In this document: positions 1 to 10,872 of the stretch, piece after piece | How the letters are laid out: every line of letters starts with the position of its first letter | How positions within the stretch are numbered: the first letter of the stretch is position 1 | Assembly (NCBI GenBank): GCA_037501455.1 | Contig: CM074861.1 | Location: 96,387,001-96,451,000, forward strand | Direction: 5' to 3' | DNA length: 64,000 nucleotides | Origin: Lantana camara | Lineage: Eukaryota > Streptophyta > Magnoliopsida > Lamiales > Verbenaceae | The notes under the pieces: generated by a model | What the model saw: the letters and a program-made list of their open reading frames with translations, nothing else | Databases searched by the model: none | What the model was told of the DNA's origin: nothing | Translations under genes and position numbers: made by a program

Positions 1-1121
1 CGTTACCTATTCCCGAGTGGAAGTGGGAACAAGTAACGATGGACTTTGTTTCCGGATTACCAAAGGTTAAAGGTGGGTTTGATGGAATTTGGGTAATCGT
101 GGATAGATTTACAAAGTCTGCTCACTTTCTACCAGTCTGGATGTCCTATAAGATTCCGAAGTTGGCTGAGATCTATAACAGAGAGATTATTCGACTTCAT
201 GGTATTCCGGTGAGCATAGTTTCAGACCGAGACCCGAGATTTACTTCTAAGTTGTGGCAGGAATTACAGGCCGTCTTGGGAACGAAACTTAAGTTCAGTA
301 CAGCATTCCACCCGCAAACAGACGGTCAAACTGAGAGGTTAATCAGGTATCTGGAGGATCTTCTTCGAGCTTGCGCAATGGATTTTCAGAACTCGTGGAC
401 AGAACAGCTTCCCTTGATCGAGTTTGCTTATAATAACAGCTTTCAGGCTTCGATCGGAATGGCTCCTTACGAGTTACTTTATGGAAGAAAGTGCCGATCC
501 CCGTTGTTCTTCGACTTGGACGAATGGAAATGGTCGAAGCAGGAAGGGGTAAAGAGAGGTGAAAGAATCGAAAGGCCTTCCAAAGTTGTTCAAGCTATGA
601 TTGAGAAAGTTCAAATGATTCAACAACGGATGAAAGCTGCGCAAGATAGGCAGAAGAGCTATGCCGATAAGCGCCGAAGAGATCTAGAATTTGAAGTTGG
701 TGACCGGGTATTCTTGAAGGTGTCACCAAGGAAAGGTTTCACCCGGATCGGGAAAGGAGGAAAACTTAATCCTCGCTACTTAGGTCCGTTAGAGATTCTT
801 GAAAGAATAGGCGAGGTAGCCTATCGACTGGACCTACCACCGAGTCTTACGGGGATTCACAACGTATTTCATGTTTCACAATTAAGGAAATATTACCCCG
901 ATGAGACTACGATTCTCCCCGTGGAAGAAGTTGAACTGGAACCGAATTTGACATTTGTTCAGAGACCGGTTAAAATCATGGATCGGAAATTTCAAGAGTT
1001 GAGAAACCGGAGAATTCCCATGGTTAAAGTGTTGTGGAGAAGCGATAAAACCGAGGAAGCCACTTGGGAAACAGAGGATAAAATGAAACGGTTCCACCCG
1101 GAGTTGTTCGAGCAAGACTAG
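1..1121 (+). CDS. Ty3/gypsy chromovirus polyprotein, C-terminal part (integrase and chromodomain), 5' end outside window
   Basis: This is the tail of a retrotransposon gag-pol. The frame is already open at base 3, so the ATG at 39 is internal, and it closes with TAG at 1119-1121. The integrase core is visible: TMDF (first catalytic Asp), a second Asp in SDRDPRF, and HPQTDGQTE with the catalytic Glu. After it come the DRVFLKVSPRKGF and RYLGPLEIL segments of the integrase C-terminal domain. A chromodomain-like end (IPMVKVLWR, EEATWETE, HPELF) is typical of the Tekay/Del chromoviruses and thought to guide insertion to marked chromatin. It closely resembles the complete polyprotein at 13979-18454 but is clearly a different family. 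A purine tract and the 3' LTR follow directly. I see no stop or frameshift in the part present. Confidence 0.93.
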   Translation, partial: LPIPEWKWEQVTMDFVSGLPKVKGGFDGIWVIVDRFTKSAHFLPVWMSYKIPKLAEIYNREIIRLHGIPVSIVSDRDPRFTSKLWQELQAVLGTKLKFSTAFHPQTDGQTERLIRYLEDLLRACAMDFQNSWTEQLPLIEFAYNNSFQASIGMAPYELLYGRKCRSPLFFDLDEWKWSKQEGVKRGERIERPSKVVQAMIEKVQMIQQRMKAAQDRQKSYADKRRRDLEFEVGDRVFLKVSPRKGFTRIGKGGKLNPRYLGPLEILERIGEVAYRLDLPPSLTGIHNVFHVSQLRKYYPDETTILPVEEVELEPNLTFVQRPVKIMDRKFQELRNRRIPMVKVLWRSDKTEEATWETEDKMKRFHPELFEQD

Positions 1122-1146
1122 AGAATCTGGGGACCAGATTCTTCTA

Positions 1147-1159
1147 AGGGGGGGAGAGT
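1147..1159 (+). promoter_or_regulatory. Polypurine tract of the first gypsy element
   Basis: A purine run (AAGGGGGGGAGAG) lies immediately before the TG that opens the 3' LTR, 25 bases after the pol stop. It is the expected plus-strand primer site for reverse transcription. Confidence 0.85.
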
Positions 1160-2139
1160 TGTAACGCCCCGGTTTCCGGATGAACAGGTAAGCACGCCAC
1201 GTGTGAGTTTGAGCGTAGGTTTATTTTATTTCTTTAATTTTATGATATATTCACATACGACATTTCATATTTTTATAAAATTCATGAAACATTACTTACA
1301 TCAATTATTTGATTTCATATCATTGAAAATATTATTTCATGACACGGAAAATATTTTCTTGCATGAAATTAATACCGAGAGTGATAAAGTTACCAAATTA
1401 TCCCTAGTTAAACGTTTTCTAAAATTCTAGGGACTTGATTGTATAATTTTCAGGGGCATGATTGATTATTTTCCAAAACTTCATATACCTTATTGCCTAA
1501 CTTAGAGACTTCAAGGATTAATTGGAAATTTGGCATATTTCACTCAAACCAAGGAGATGAATCACGTAATACATCTCCAAGGTTCTTCATTGTCCATTTT
1601 TCATCCAAATTCACCAAAACCCATTTGCTCCCTCTTGGTATTCCAAGGAAGAAAAAGGAAGAAGTGATTTTCATTCAATCATCAAGATTTCAAGAAGTAT
1701 CTCAAGGAAATTAGGGAGATCATCATCATCATCTTCTTCTTCATCCATTTCTTAGTTTCAAGGTTGGTTTGGCATGAATCCATGATTCTTGATTATACAT
1801 GGGATAGCTAGGGTTTGAGTTTGATATGCTAGATGAATTATTAGTTGTGCAAGACATGATTGAATGATCATAACTTGAATCATGACATGATTTGTAGCTT
1901 GACATTTTGGATATTTGGCATGAGTGACCAAGTTGATCATAAGCTTGAAACCTTGGAAATCTTGTTGATATTGCATGTTTTATGTGTTTAAGTGTGATAT
2001 TGTTATGCTATAAGTGTGTTTACATCATACTCCCAGAAATTATTGCAATTGGGGATCAAAAATGGATTTTGGTGGTTGCTTTGTGCCATTCCCGTAGCCT
2101 TCCCCTGTTTTTGCTCTGTTTCTGTAAATTGCAGAAACG

Positions 2140-2367
2140 GGGAACGGCCGTTCCCTGCCTCAAGGCTTTGTGGGAACGGGCGTTCCCATCTCTTTTCAAA
2201 TAAAAGGGCGGCCGAGCATGGGAACGGCCGTTCCCATTTTGGCCTTGCGCCGGAAGGGCCGTTCCCAGCTCAAAGGCGCATTTTAAATGGGGAAAAACGT
2301 TGCCGTATTTTCTGGGCAACGGGAACGACCGTTCCCATTTTGCAAAGGAACCCGGAACGGCCGTTCC
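2140..2367. repeat. Array of six GGGAACGGCCGTTCCC palindromes within the LTR
   Basis: Six copies of one palindrome lie in about 230 bases: 2140-2155 (perfect, 16 bp), 2172-2187 (one central mismatch), 2218-2237 (perfect, 20 bp with its AT/AT flanks), about 2252-2266 (degenerate), 2321-2336 (GGGAACGACCGTTCCC) and 2354-2367 (14 bp core). The sequences between copies are unrelated, so this is not an ordinary tandem repeat. The same palindrome recurs in the LTR at 11115. Confidence 0.9.
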
Positions 2368-3362
2368 CACCTGTAATGCAGAACAAAAGTTTCTGCATAA
2401 AATTACGTTTTTGACCCCTCGATCCAACGACTTCTTTGACCCCGAATTGCTATAATATGTGCTAATATGATGTGAAACGACATGTTATCACACCACATTG
2501 CATTTTCATGGTCGTCTCGATACATTTCCGCCGTTCGTCATATTTTGGTCATTTTAGGTCATGTCTCACGAACATACATCGTATTTGCACAGGTCACGAG
2601 GGCGTGGACGGGGAGCAAGCTCCTTAGAACGCTTCTTTATTATATTTTGCAAGAAAGGTGAGGTTTTGTTTTGGTAAAACGAACCCTATTGTGCTAGTTT
2701 TCGGCCAAAAAAATATTATACTTGTGAATGATTTCAAAACCATGAACATTTCAAGCAAGCAATTCATGATTTCAAGCATGTTTGGCGAGTACATGATTGC
2801 ACGTGGGCCCAAGGGTAATTCTTGAGCCAACCGGGAAAGCATGGGCTGACGGGTAACTCCTGAATTATCCTCACATTGTTGGGATCACCCCCGAAGCCAC
2901 TAGGAGATTAGTGGTGGAAGGAGTTCCGTGTCTAGAGGGTCATGTCCTCTACACACACCATGTCGTGGATAGTCGAGCCTTGCAAACTCGCTATCACCCG
3001 GAGGAAGAAGGAGACTGGGGATTAATCCGGCATGTCGGGTTATCCTCGGGTTACTGCATGATTTCAAGCATGAAATTGTCTATGTGAGCACTAAATAAAT
3101 TGCATGATCACGTATTTATCAAGCAAGCAAGCATGATCACGTATTGTTCACGATTGGGAGTTCGGTTGGAGATTGCCCTTGCTCGCTGGGGCCACATGTT
3201 CATGACATTGACAAGCATGATTAAATAAACGTGTTAAAATGATTGGTTGTAATCTCGGGCAAAGATTAAGTTCTTGAATTATATATCTATTTTATTCCAA
3301 AGTCTTCACCCGAGGCTACAACTTGCATGTGATGTGTGTATATATAATTATTGCCCCTCACT

Positions 3363-3692
3363 CAGTCTTCGGTAGACTGATACTTCACTTTTCAGGTACC
3401 CTTTTGAGCGTGGTCGTGCTAGGCGGGAGTCGTTCGAGTTTTGCATTTTCATGAGTCTAGCATCGTACCTTCATGTATCGTACTTTTGGAACATTTCATG
3501 TTATCGATCGCATTAGTACTTGGAATACTTGGTTATGTATATTATTAAGAGATGATAATGTATTGATAGTTAAGTTGGTATCTATACGTATCTAATTGGG
3601 AAATATGGTACCTATACGTATGATTGATTAAATGCTTCCGCTGTTACATTCATGATTTGAGTAATTATGTTGGGGAGAGTGTCCCGCCTAGC
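3363..3692 (+). other. Conserved LTR structure block: short hairpin, acceptor-like site and long-range helix
   Basis: CAGTC (3363-3367) pairs with GACTG (3375-3379). A pyrimidine stretch ending TTTTCAG follows at about 3388-3395. GCTAGGCGGGA (3418-3428) is a perfect complement of TCCCGCCTAGC (3682-3692). The equivalent block is present at 13327-13662 and 25123-25482 in the other two gypsy-type LTRs. Confidence 0.6.
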
Positions 3693-3812
3693 TCGTCATT
3701 TTTATTGTCACCCGTTCGCTGTGGTCTTGGTTTATGTATGAACTGTCCATTTCATACGTGGATCGAGGCTATAGTGCGGGGGATGTGGCGCCTTGGGGTT
3801 TAGGGTGCTACA

Positions 3813-4465
3813 CATGCACTATCACCAAGCTGGTCAATCATAATAAACTCGAAACATAGAGATTTTGTAAATGTCAAATAAACTATTTGATAATATCAAT
3901 TAGGTCTCACATTAATTCAATCGAATCTAAACCCTAGCTAGATAATAAGTTTTTAGCTACTCATGACTGAAAAATCCAACAAAACAATAAAGAAATTCTA
4001 ACTAATAAACAATTAGTCTAGAAAAGAAGGGAAAAAAAAAACTCTATGATGTTGGTAAAGTATTGCCCTCAAAAGTTCCAGCATTTTGCTGCATAAATCT
4101 CCTCCAAGTTGCTGCTTAAAGGAACATGAGAAAAGATGAAAATTTTCTGTTCAAATATCCCCTAAAGTGGAGTGTACATAGAAACAGCAAAACCTTCTCC
4201 AATAATCCTTTTAACGTGAGAATAATATTCAGCCCCTTTCTCTCTCCAAATCTTCCAAAATTATCTCAAGGACTTGCCTTATCCGAAAGGAATTAGATCT
4301 CCAACTTAAATGTAATCTCCCAAAAAATATTTCCTACCAAAACAACTTCTCCTCCACGTTATCTTATTTTTTAATCCTCCTTAGCAAAATGAGTGATGAC
4401 ACGGCATAAAAAAGTCAAACTTATTAACTTTGACCTGAAGAATAAGTCAATGAATGTTTCGAAAC
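3813..4465. other. Spacer without recognisable gene
   Basis: This is AT-rich sequence between the LTR end and the hAT MITE. I see no coding potential, repeat or RNA gene in it. The five bases after the LTR (CATGC) would be the right target-site copy of the first gypsy element. Confidence 0.6.
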
Positions 4466-4473
4466 TCAGTCAC

Positions 4474-5610
4474 TAGGGGTGTCAAAATTGAACCCAACCT
4501 GTAAACCCGACCCGACCCACCCGTAAAAAAATCAGGTTAGGGTTTAGTGTTTTCGGGTTCGGGTCAATTCGGGTCGGACCCGAAAACAACCCGAAGATGA
4601 GAGAGAAAAACAGGTTGGGTTCGGGTCCAACCCGGGTTGACCTGTTAACCTGAATATGGATACTATATATTCTGAAAACACTAATTTTCTTTGCCCTAAA
4701 ATTCAGTTTCTACTTCCGCCGTTTCTGAAACCTGAGTCTTTCTTCTGCCTTTCAAGGGTCGATTCATCTCCTCTCATCACCGCTTCATCAGCCACCACCA
4801 CCGCTTCTGGTCACCGCCGCTCTGCTCATCCCCTCTGTTTCTTGGCTTTTGTTTTTTTTTTCCCTCTTAACAATACAAATCCAACCTTTACAAAAAAAGA
4901 AATCTGAAGTGGTGTCTTCGTTTTTAGCTTTATATCATTTCTTGTTGAGTAAAAGAGAGCTACGAGGGGGCATATATGATAACTGGGGCAGGCTCCACCA
5001 ACTGGCACTTCTCTCATCCAGGGAGACCATCTTCAACAGCTCTATTTCCTCCCCTTTCAATATTTCAGCATATAGTGCACAATTTGTTACTGTATTTAAC
5101 CTTGTTGCATTTATTTTTCTGAAAATTAATGAAAAACCCATTTCTTTCTTCATCAGATGGAATTTGTTTGTAAAACAACTCACGAAAACTGATCTTTGAT
5201 TTAGACTTGTTTCTGTGTTTTTTTTAGGTTCATCAGCTTGTTTCTAATTTTTTTATTTATTAAAATTTGAAGATGTGGTTGATTAATCCTTTTCTTTCAT
5301 TTAATTGTTGTTTGAATACCAAATTTGAGAGATTGTTGCTGTGAGAATACAAGATGGCTGCTGCTGTTGCTTTTTTTCTCTCTAAATATCGGGTCGGATT
5401 AGCAGGTTAGTGGGTTAGGTCAGGTTATCGGGTGACCTGAAAATATTTCAGGTCAACCCGAATTTAACCCGAACCCATTAATTTCAGGTTAGGGTTGAGG
5501 ATAACGGGTTGAATTTCAGGTCGGGTTGGGTTCGGGTTAAGAATTTAGATATTGTACCCTTACATCAACCCGACTCGGACCCACCCGACCCACCCGAATT
5601 GATACCCCTA
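4474..5610. mobile_element. Non-autonomous hAT-type element (large MITE), 1137 bp
   Basis: The ends are TAGGGGTGTCAA and TTGATACCCCTA, imperfect terminal inverted repeats of the hAT type. They are flanked by an exact 8-bp target duplication TCAGTCAC (4466-4473 and 5611-5618). Both subterminal zones (4495-4645 and 5385-5600) are packed with short GGGTTCGGGT/AACCCGACCC-type repeats, which in hAT elements are transposase binding sites. No transposase is encoded. The centre (about 4650-5380) differs in composition and begins with a CACC/CCGC-rich stretch that could be a captured gene fragment, but I do not recognise it. Confidence 0.88.
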
Positions 5611-5618
5611 TCAGTCAC

Positions 5619-5976
5619 GTCACTTGACCCTAAGATGTGGTCACACCTAAGTCTCACATCTTCAAATTCTTCACGCCGGTAATTGCATCTTTTTAATCCT
5701 AAAGCCCCGAATCTACAATTAAAATAACAAAACAATCATCTCTTCTAATTAAGGATCAAATAAAGTACAAAATGAGGTAATAATCAACCAAAACTACACT
5801 AAAAAAGTATGCTATCAATTATTACTTATCCTGGTTATTGGAAATGCTTTTTTGCCATGTTATTTCTGTAGTGATTTTGGTGAAGAGCATTAGCGGTGAA
5901 TGCCCATTTCTGGGGTTGTTTTGGCGCGCTATTACTGTTAGTGATTTTCTGGTGAATGCTCATTTCGGGCGTACTA
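5619..5976. other. Spacer with short diverged duplications
   Basis: No gene is visible. A phrase of the form TAGTGATTT...GGTGAA..GC..TTT occurs at about 5872 and again at about 5939, with a third diverged copy at about 7917. This suggests local duplications around the Mutator-like insertion. Confidence 0.45.
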
Positions 5977-5985
5977 TTACTATTT

Positions 5986-7905
5986 GGGGTTTTTTGCACA
6001 TATAACCCCTGTGAAATACCTAATTAGCAATCTAGACCTTGAGATATGAAAATTCTCAATCAAAACCCTATAAAATAAATAAATTAGCATGGAAAACCCT
6101 TGACATCTAGTTTGTAATACACGCGCTGAATTTGCGGCTGTGCATGTTATTTTCTTTGATAATTGATGTTAAAAAGACTAATATACCCTTACTTTTTTGA
6201 ATAAATACAATAATACTATTTAAATCTTGATCGTTAGATCTTTTCAATTAAATCAACGGTTGAGATGTTTTAACATTAAAAATTAAAAATAATTTATCCA
6301 TATTATTTTTTTTATTATTTTTATTTTTATTTTTATACTTTTTTTTTGGTCTAAAAGAGACCAGCAGACCAAACTATTTTTATTTTTCTTCTTTTAAAGA
6401 ATATATTAAAACTAATTAGAAAATTCTATTTTTAATTCTTTTCCTTTTTTTTTCATTCTTTCCCCCGTTTCAATTCTCCTTTCTTGCCCACCCTCACCGC
6501 CGCCCGCCAACAGCCTTGAAGGTCCACCGTACCTCCACCGACGATGCACATCACCACCTCGCTTACAAAACCACCGCCACCACAATTTTCAGGCTTATGA
6601 CTGCGCCACCATCACCTTGCTTACGCAACAACCGCCGCCGCCGCCATCAACCACCGACACACACCACCACCACCTGGTTCGCACCGTACCACTGATGGCG
6701 AAGACTTGCTAGTTTTAGAACAGCTGCTAGGATCTGCGGCGCCGCAGTCCATATCCCTTCCGTCAGCGGTGCTCGACCTCCTTTCATCGCTGATCTGCTT
6801 AGGTGTCACCGAAAAATGAGGATTCATCACGGAAGCTCCGCAATCGAGCTCGGCCCCGCCTTAGCAGCCACTCCAGCCATGGAATCTTCCGATTCCGATG
6901 CCGTCGCAAGCATCGCAGGCATCGGGTGTCATCAGGTGCAACTCCTTCTTCTTCGCCAAAGCGTCGTCGTGGGCGTCGTCAGCCATTGTTGCTTCCTTCG
7001 GAGCTCGTATTGAATCTGATCCACCTCCATGATACAAATTTCATGCCTTTCCTTGAGACCCTTTCACCTCCTTTGGTTGGATTGCTTTTAGACAGGGGAA
7101 GTTAAACAAAATTGAGCGAAATTGAGAGTGAACTTGAGGAGATCTGGGTCGAACCGAGGCGGAGGGCGACGGTGATGGTGATGGTGATGGTGATGGTGGT
7201 GGTGGCAGAGCCAGATCTGGCGCGATGTTGGTGGCGGACCAGATCTGGCGAGTTCGATCTTGGTGGCGGAAATGGTGAGCGTTGGGGGGTGGGGGCGGGG
7301 TAGAGTAACGGTGGAGATGAAGGGCCGGGGGGTGGCGGGATGAATTTGGGTTGTGGTACAGGTGCAGGCACAGGCGCAGGCGCAGGCGCAGGGGCGAGGC
7401 ATTTGGAGAAGATGATCTCTTTTCCTTTCTTTTTTTAAATTTCTTTTAAATGTAAGTTTACATTATATAATATATTATAATAGCGTTTACATTATATATA
7501 ATATATTATATAACACACATATATATAATAATTTATATACAATGTAAATTAAAATTATAATTAGTGTATAATATATGTAATTTTTATTATAATATTATAT
7601 ATACTTATCAATTTATAAAATTTTTAATAAATATGATAATATAATTTAAGAATGTAAATTTTAAATTATAAAATTTTTAATTTAAGTATTTATATATATA
7701 TATATATTTTAATTTTTTATGAAGGTGAGTGATGGTAATTTCAAAGAGGGCAAAACAGACATTTTCATCCCTTAATTACTGCCTGAGGGTAAAAGGGGAC
7801 GGTGAGCAAATTTAAAATTTCACAGGATTTTAGGTGCTAATTGTTGAAACACAGGGTTTTGTATGCTAATTAGTCAAATCACAGGGTTTTGGGGACAATA
7901 AACTC
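5986..7905. mobile_element. Mutator-like element (possible Pack-MULE), 1920 bp
   Basis: A 9-bp target duplication TTACTATTT flanks it (5977-5985 and 7906-7914), the size diagnostic of Mutator-like elements. The left end (GGGGTTTTTTGCACATATAA, then CCCTGTGAAATACCTAATTAG) is an imperfect inverted copy of the right end (reverse complement GAGTTTATTGTCCCC, then CCCTGTGATTTGACTAATTAG). No transposase is present. The interior contains a block near 6480-7410 that is strikingly rich in CACC/CCGCC, unlike the very AT-rich DNA on either side (7430-7720), as if a gene fragment had been captured. Open frames across that block are low-complexity and I assign no product. Confidence 0.8.
7171..7204. repeat. 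GATGGT microsatellite inside the MULE
   Basis: This is a tandem GATGGT/GGTGGT run. A second short GCAGGC-type array lies at about 7361-7392. Both fall in the GC-rich interior. Confidence 0.8.
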
Positions 7906-7914
7906 TTACTATTT

Positions 7915-8419
7915 GTGTAGTGATTCTGATGAAGAATATTAGCAATTGATTCTGATAATTCAAAATGCCCATTTATGTCATGGAGTATTGAACATTTGAA
8001 CTCTTTGTATTTACTGTATCATTTGACATTCTTTGGTATGGATAAGCTTTTTGTACTCGATATATCCTTTTAGTTATGTTCGTTAAAATTTTATGATGAT
8101 TAATGTAATAGTCTGTCCCTAATTTAGCTTACTGAAATAATTGATCGAATGATAAATACTGAATGGTGTTTTATATGAAAAATACACATTTGGTGAAAGA
8201 TGATATGCAATTAGGACCGTCAAAGATGAAGATGATCGGGGATCCAATGAGGTGGAGGGACAAAAGGACTTGCATTTTTTAGTAACTAAAAAATGAATTT
8301 TACCAGAGCTGAATTAATTGCTGTATTTTTTCCTCTGAATCCTATCCATTAACGTCTCTGCAGTAAGTACGCATTCTCAGGCGTGCTTCTTTCCTTCACA
8401 AGCTCTTTCTTGTCCTTAA
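7915..8419. other. AT-rich spacer
   Basis: I see no gene, RNA or complete mobile element here apart from the diverged repeat phrase near 7917. Confidence 0.5.
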
Positions 8420-8640
8420 AACTCCATTATACATCTCTTTCTCTCATTTAAAGAAGTTCTAAATCCCTTATAAGTATTCGACACCTTCGATAACTGAGGA
8501 ACAGACCTCATCAAGTCATGAAGCTTTCTCGCCATTTCAAACATACCCTTCTCTCCAACGGGTCACTCATTCGCTTGTAAGTTAGTAATTGAGGCACAAT
8601 TCCATATCTCTTCACGTTCCATATCACTGTATCAGCATTG
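8420..8640 (-). pseudogene. Pentatricopeptide-repeat-like gene fragment, broken
   Basis: Read on the minus strand, 8540 down to 8455 encodes GMFEMARKLHDLMRSV followed by ...SNTY, the helix pattern and spacing of a PPR motif. Just upstream, 8625-8550 encodes GIVPQLLTYKRM in another frame, the end and start of adjacent PPR motifs, so a frameshift separates them near 8550. Stops follow at about 8420. PPR proteins bind organellar RNA. This piece is far shorter than any family member and is a relic. The call rests on motif spacing over about 60 codons. Confidence 0.45.
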
Positions 8641-8660
8641 CCATATCTCTTCACGTTCCA
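8602..8660. repeat. 20-bp direct duplication
   Basis: CCATATCTCTTCACGTTCCA occurs at 8602-8621 and 8641-8660, a local duplication at the edge of the PPR relic. Confidence 0.85.
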
Positions 8661-8830
8661 CAACAGGTGTATTAACATGTCCTATCAGCAAATCCCCTCG
8701 CTCACATCTTGTTGGTGATTTAGATCGTGGGGTTTACTTACCCTTCCTTAGACAACATTTTCGCCAACAGGCGACTCCAAAATTATTAATCAATAGGGTT
8801 GAAAATATTTTAAAAGTCAAGACAATCTTG

Positions 8831-8903
8831 TTTTTTTTTTTTTTTTTTTTTTTGGCTTTTTTATGGGTTAAAATATTTATTTATAAAATCAAAATCTAAA
8901 AAA

Positions 8904-8940
<37 letters not shown>
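8831..8940. repeat. Poly-T run and (AT)n microsatellite
   Basis: A 23-base T run (8831-8853) and an (AT)n tract (about 8909-8937) are separated by AT-rich sequence. Confidence 0.9.
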
Positions 8941-8942
<2 letters not shown>

Positions 8943-9294
8943 TAATATTCTTTTTAGTGGGGTCAATTCCACCATGTGGCTTGGTTGGTTCAAAGTCAGA
9001 TCTAATCATTCTGACGTAAAGATCCAATTCTGGATACCAACAAACATATTTTCATAAAGCAAGTAGCAACAATACAGCCTAATAACATAATCAAATTTGT
9101 TTACAAAAATGGAGCTATGAATCTTATATGCACTCTTGCATTCAAAAACAGAGGAATACATGAATTTTGCAAGAACAATGTTCAGTAACACGAAAGTAAG
9201 CTTATGAGCAGCTCAAAATTCCATAACTCGTACCTTAAGCTGAAGAAACAGTACCTGCCCATGTCTATCTCCTAATCATGACTATGAACGTATC
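8941..9294. other. Spacer flanking the left edge of the retrotransposon nest
   Basis: No gene is recognised. The last five bases (GTATC, 9290-9294) are the putative left target-site copy of the old copia element that begins at 9295. Confidence 0.4.
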
Positions 9295-10640
9295 TGTAGG
9301 AACACATAATCGGATTAATCTTTTTGCGAAAGCGAATTCGGATTCCATTGTCGCTTTACGCCCACTGTAACCTTGACTGTAATATTGAAGGTGGCTACTA
9401 GAGTCACCATTGTTTCCACGCCCCAAATCTTTAGTCTTCGGATGCTCTTTAGTCTCCAGATGATGGACTACGTAAGAAAGAGCTCTATTATATGAATACG
9501 TTGTATATCTCGCGTGTCTCTTATCTCACAGATAACCTCTGTTTATATATAGGATAAAATTAGGGCTACATAACCCACTAATATTCTATGGGCTTGGTAC
9601 AGGCCCACATCAGTTACCTAAATTGTTCCCTATTATTTATGGATGTGGTCGGACCCACTTTTAACCACAGCTCCCACTCGGCCACATAAGCCATTTAATT
9701 ATACAAAATAATTTTATAACAATACCTCTCTTAAGTTTCATACAAGAAATGGGGTGTGCGACCAAAAAGTAACAATAATGTTATATTAAGTCATCAACAA
9801 CAGCATACAATGTCCCTTTATGCTACATCGATATTATATGACTATAACGCATATACTCGCCCGGGTTAATATGGTAAAGACAAAATGATTGTTCCCTGAA
9901 CACCATAACAATACATCTTAGCTCGATATATTTTCCTAGTGTGCACCGTTGGACTGTATAGATCTTAGTCCTTGGAAAAACACAATAAAGTAGCATCATC
10001 AAACTTTGACTTCAAGTCACAGTTTTAAGTCGAAGAGCATCGGTCATATGGAAACACAAGTCTGTAAGGTCACACAATGACAAAAGAATAGAATTGATTG
10101 TCACCCTTTATATTGGTCGTCAAAGAGCCCACACGGTATGATATATGTGTCATGGTATAACTCCTACTAAGATAAGCATGTCACCTATCTATGCCATGCC
10201 AATTTATTATCTAAATTTTTTCTCAAAAAATCTATCCTGAACCTCTCGATCAAACACATTCATTGTTCATCTACTATTCTGAATTCGACTTTAAGCTTTA
10301 ATATGAAAATATGAAATTTAATATTCGCCTCATCTAGCGTCTCATCTTAGACTTACTAAGGCGACTACTAAGTTTATCGTCATTATCCTTACAATGCAAG
10401 TAAGATAATAATCCAATGTTATACAAACCTAGTGTTAACATGGTTCAGTCTCATCCTGATTGCAACTCATGCATCAAGGCGATTACTCGTGTGACAGAGT
10501 AAATCAAAAGCCTCGTGATAATTTTATGTGCCTAATAAAACAATTGTGCATGCGAAAGTATTGGTCAAGGAATAATGATTTTATTTCAATAATGCTCAAC
10601 ACAAACAAAAAGTTCAGTACATAATAAAATTGATCCAACA
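9295..10640 (-). repeat. 3' LTR of an old minus-strand copia element (copia-C)
   Basis: On the minus strand the LTR opens TGTTGGATC next to the RNase H stop and ends GTTCCTACA at 9295. The first about 370 bases on the plus strand (9295-9670) are clearly homologous to 32705-33063, where the same LTR end is followed by a tRNA primer site. This identifies it as an LTR and fixes the orientation. The two copies are well diverged, with substitutions and indels, so the insertion is old. Confidence 0.75.
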
Positions 10641-10642
10641 CA

Positions 10643-10870
10643 CTAAATCTTTCGCAATCCTATAGCTAGACTTAACATATACGCTTTAAAAGCATCCCTA
10701 AGAATAGGTTTAGTTAATGGATCAACATTCATTTTATTAGTGGATACATACTTAAAGACAACTTCATTCTTCTTTGTGGCGTCTAGTACAAAATGATAAC
10801 GCCTCTTGATATGCTTGGTCTTCCAATGGAATTTTGGATCTTTACCAAATTGGATGGCAATCGTATTGTC
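10643..10870 (-). pseudogene. Copia RNase H C-terminal remnant (copia-C)
   Basis: The last 75 codons of a Ty1/copia polyprotein, read right to left, are open from 10870 to a TAG at 10643-10645. Visible are DNTIAIQF, KTKHIKRRYHF and NKMNVDPLTKPI, the conserved C-terminal RNase H blocks (DN.A, H..TKHI, D.LTK). The rest of the polyprotein is absent. At 10873 a different copia LTR begins, so this frame is cut by a later insertion or deletion. Confidence 0.85.
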
Positions 10871-10872
10871 AC

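Larger units (their letters stand above)
1160..3812 (+). repeat. 3' LTR of the first gypsy element (2653 bp)
   Basis: The LTR starts TGTAACGCCCCGG after the polypurine tract and ends GGGTGCTACA. Its length and ends match the other two gypsy-type LTR families in this window (TGTGACACCCC...GGCGTCACA and TGTAACATCCC...GGTGTTACA). It has the same internal order: a palindrome array near position 980 of the LTR, a CCCCTCACTCAGTC hairpin followed by an acceptor-like TTTTCAG, and a GCTAGGCGGG/CCCGCCTAGC long-range pair. Only this LTR is in the window, so no target duplication can be checked. Confidence 0.9.

Noticed and set aside
2056..2427. Overlapping open frames across the palindrome array (repeated GNGRS / ERPFP-like peptides on both strands)
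   Set aside because: The repeated peptides are just the palindrome translated; frames are open on both strands because the array is symmetric. The same artefact appears at 11906-12262 and 19274-19630.
6621..7402. Several open frames in the MULE interior (His-, Pro- and Val/Met-rich)
   Set aside because: They are produced by CACC/GATGGT repeats, overlap on both strands and show no domain.
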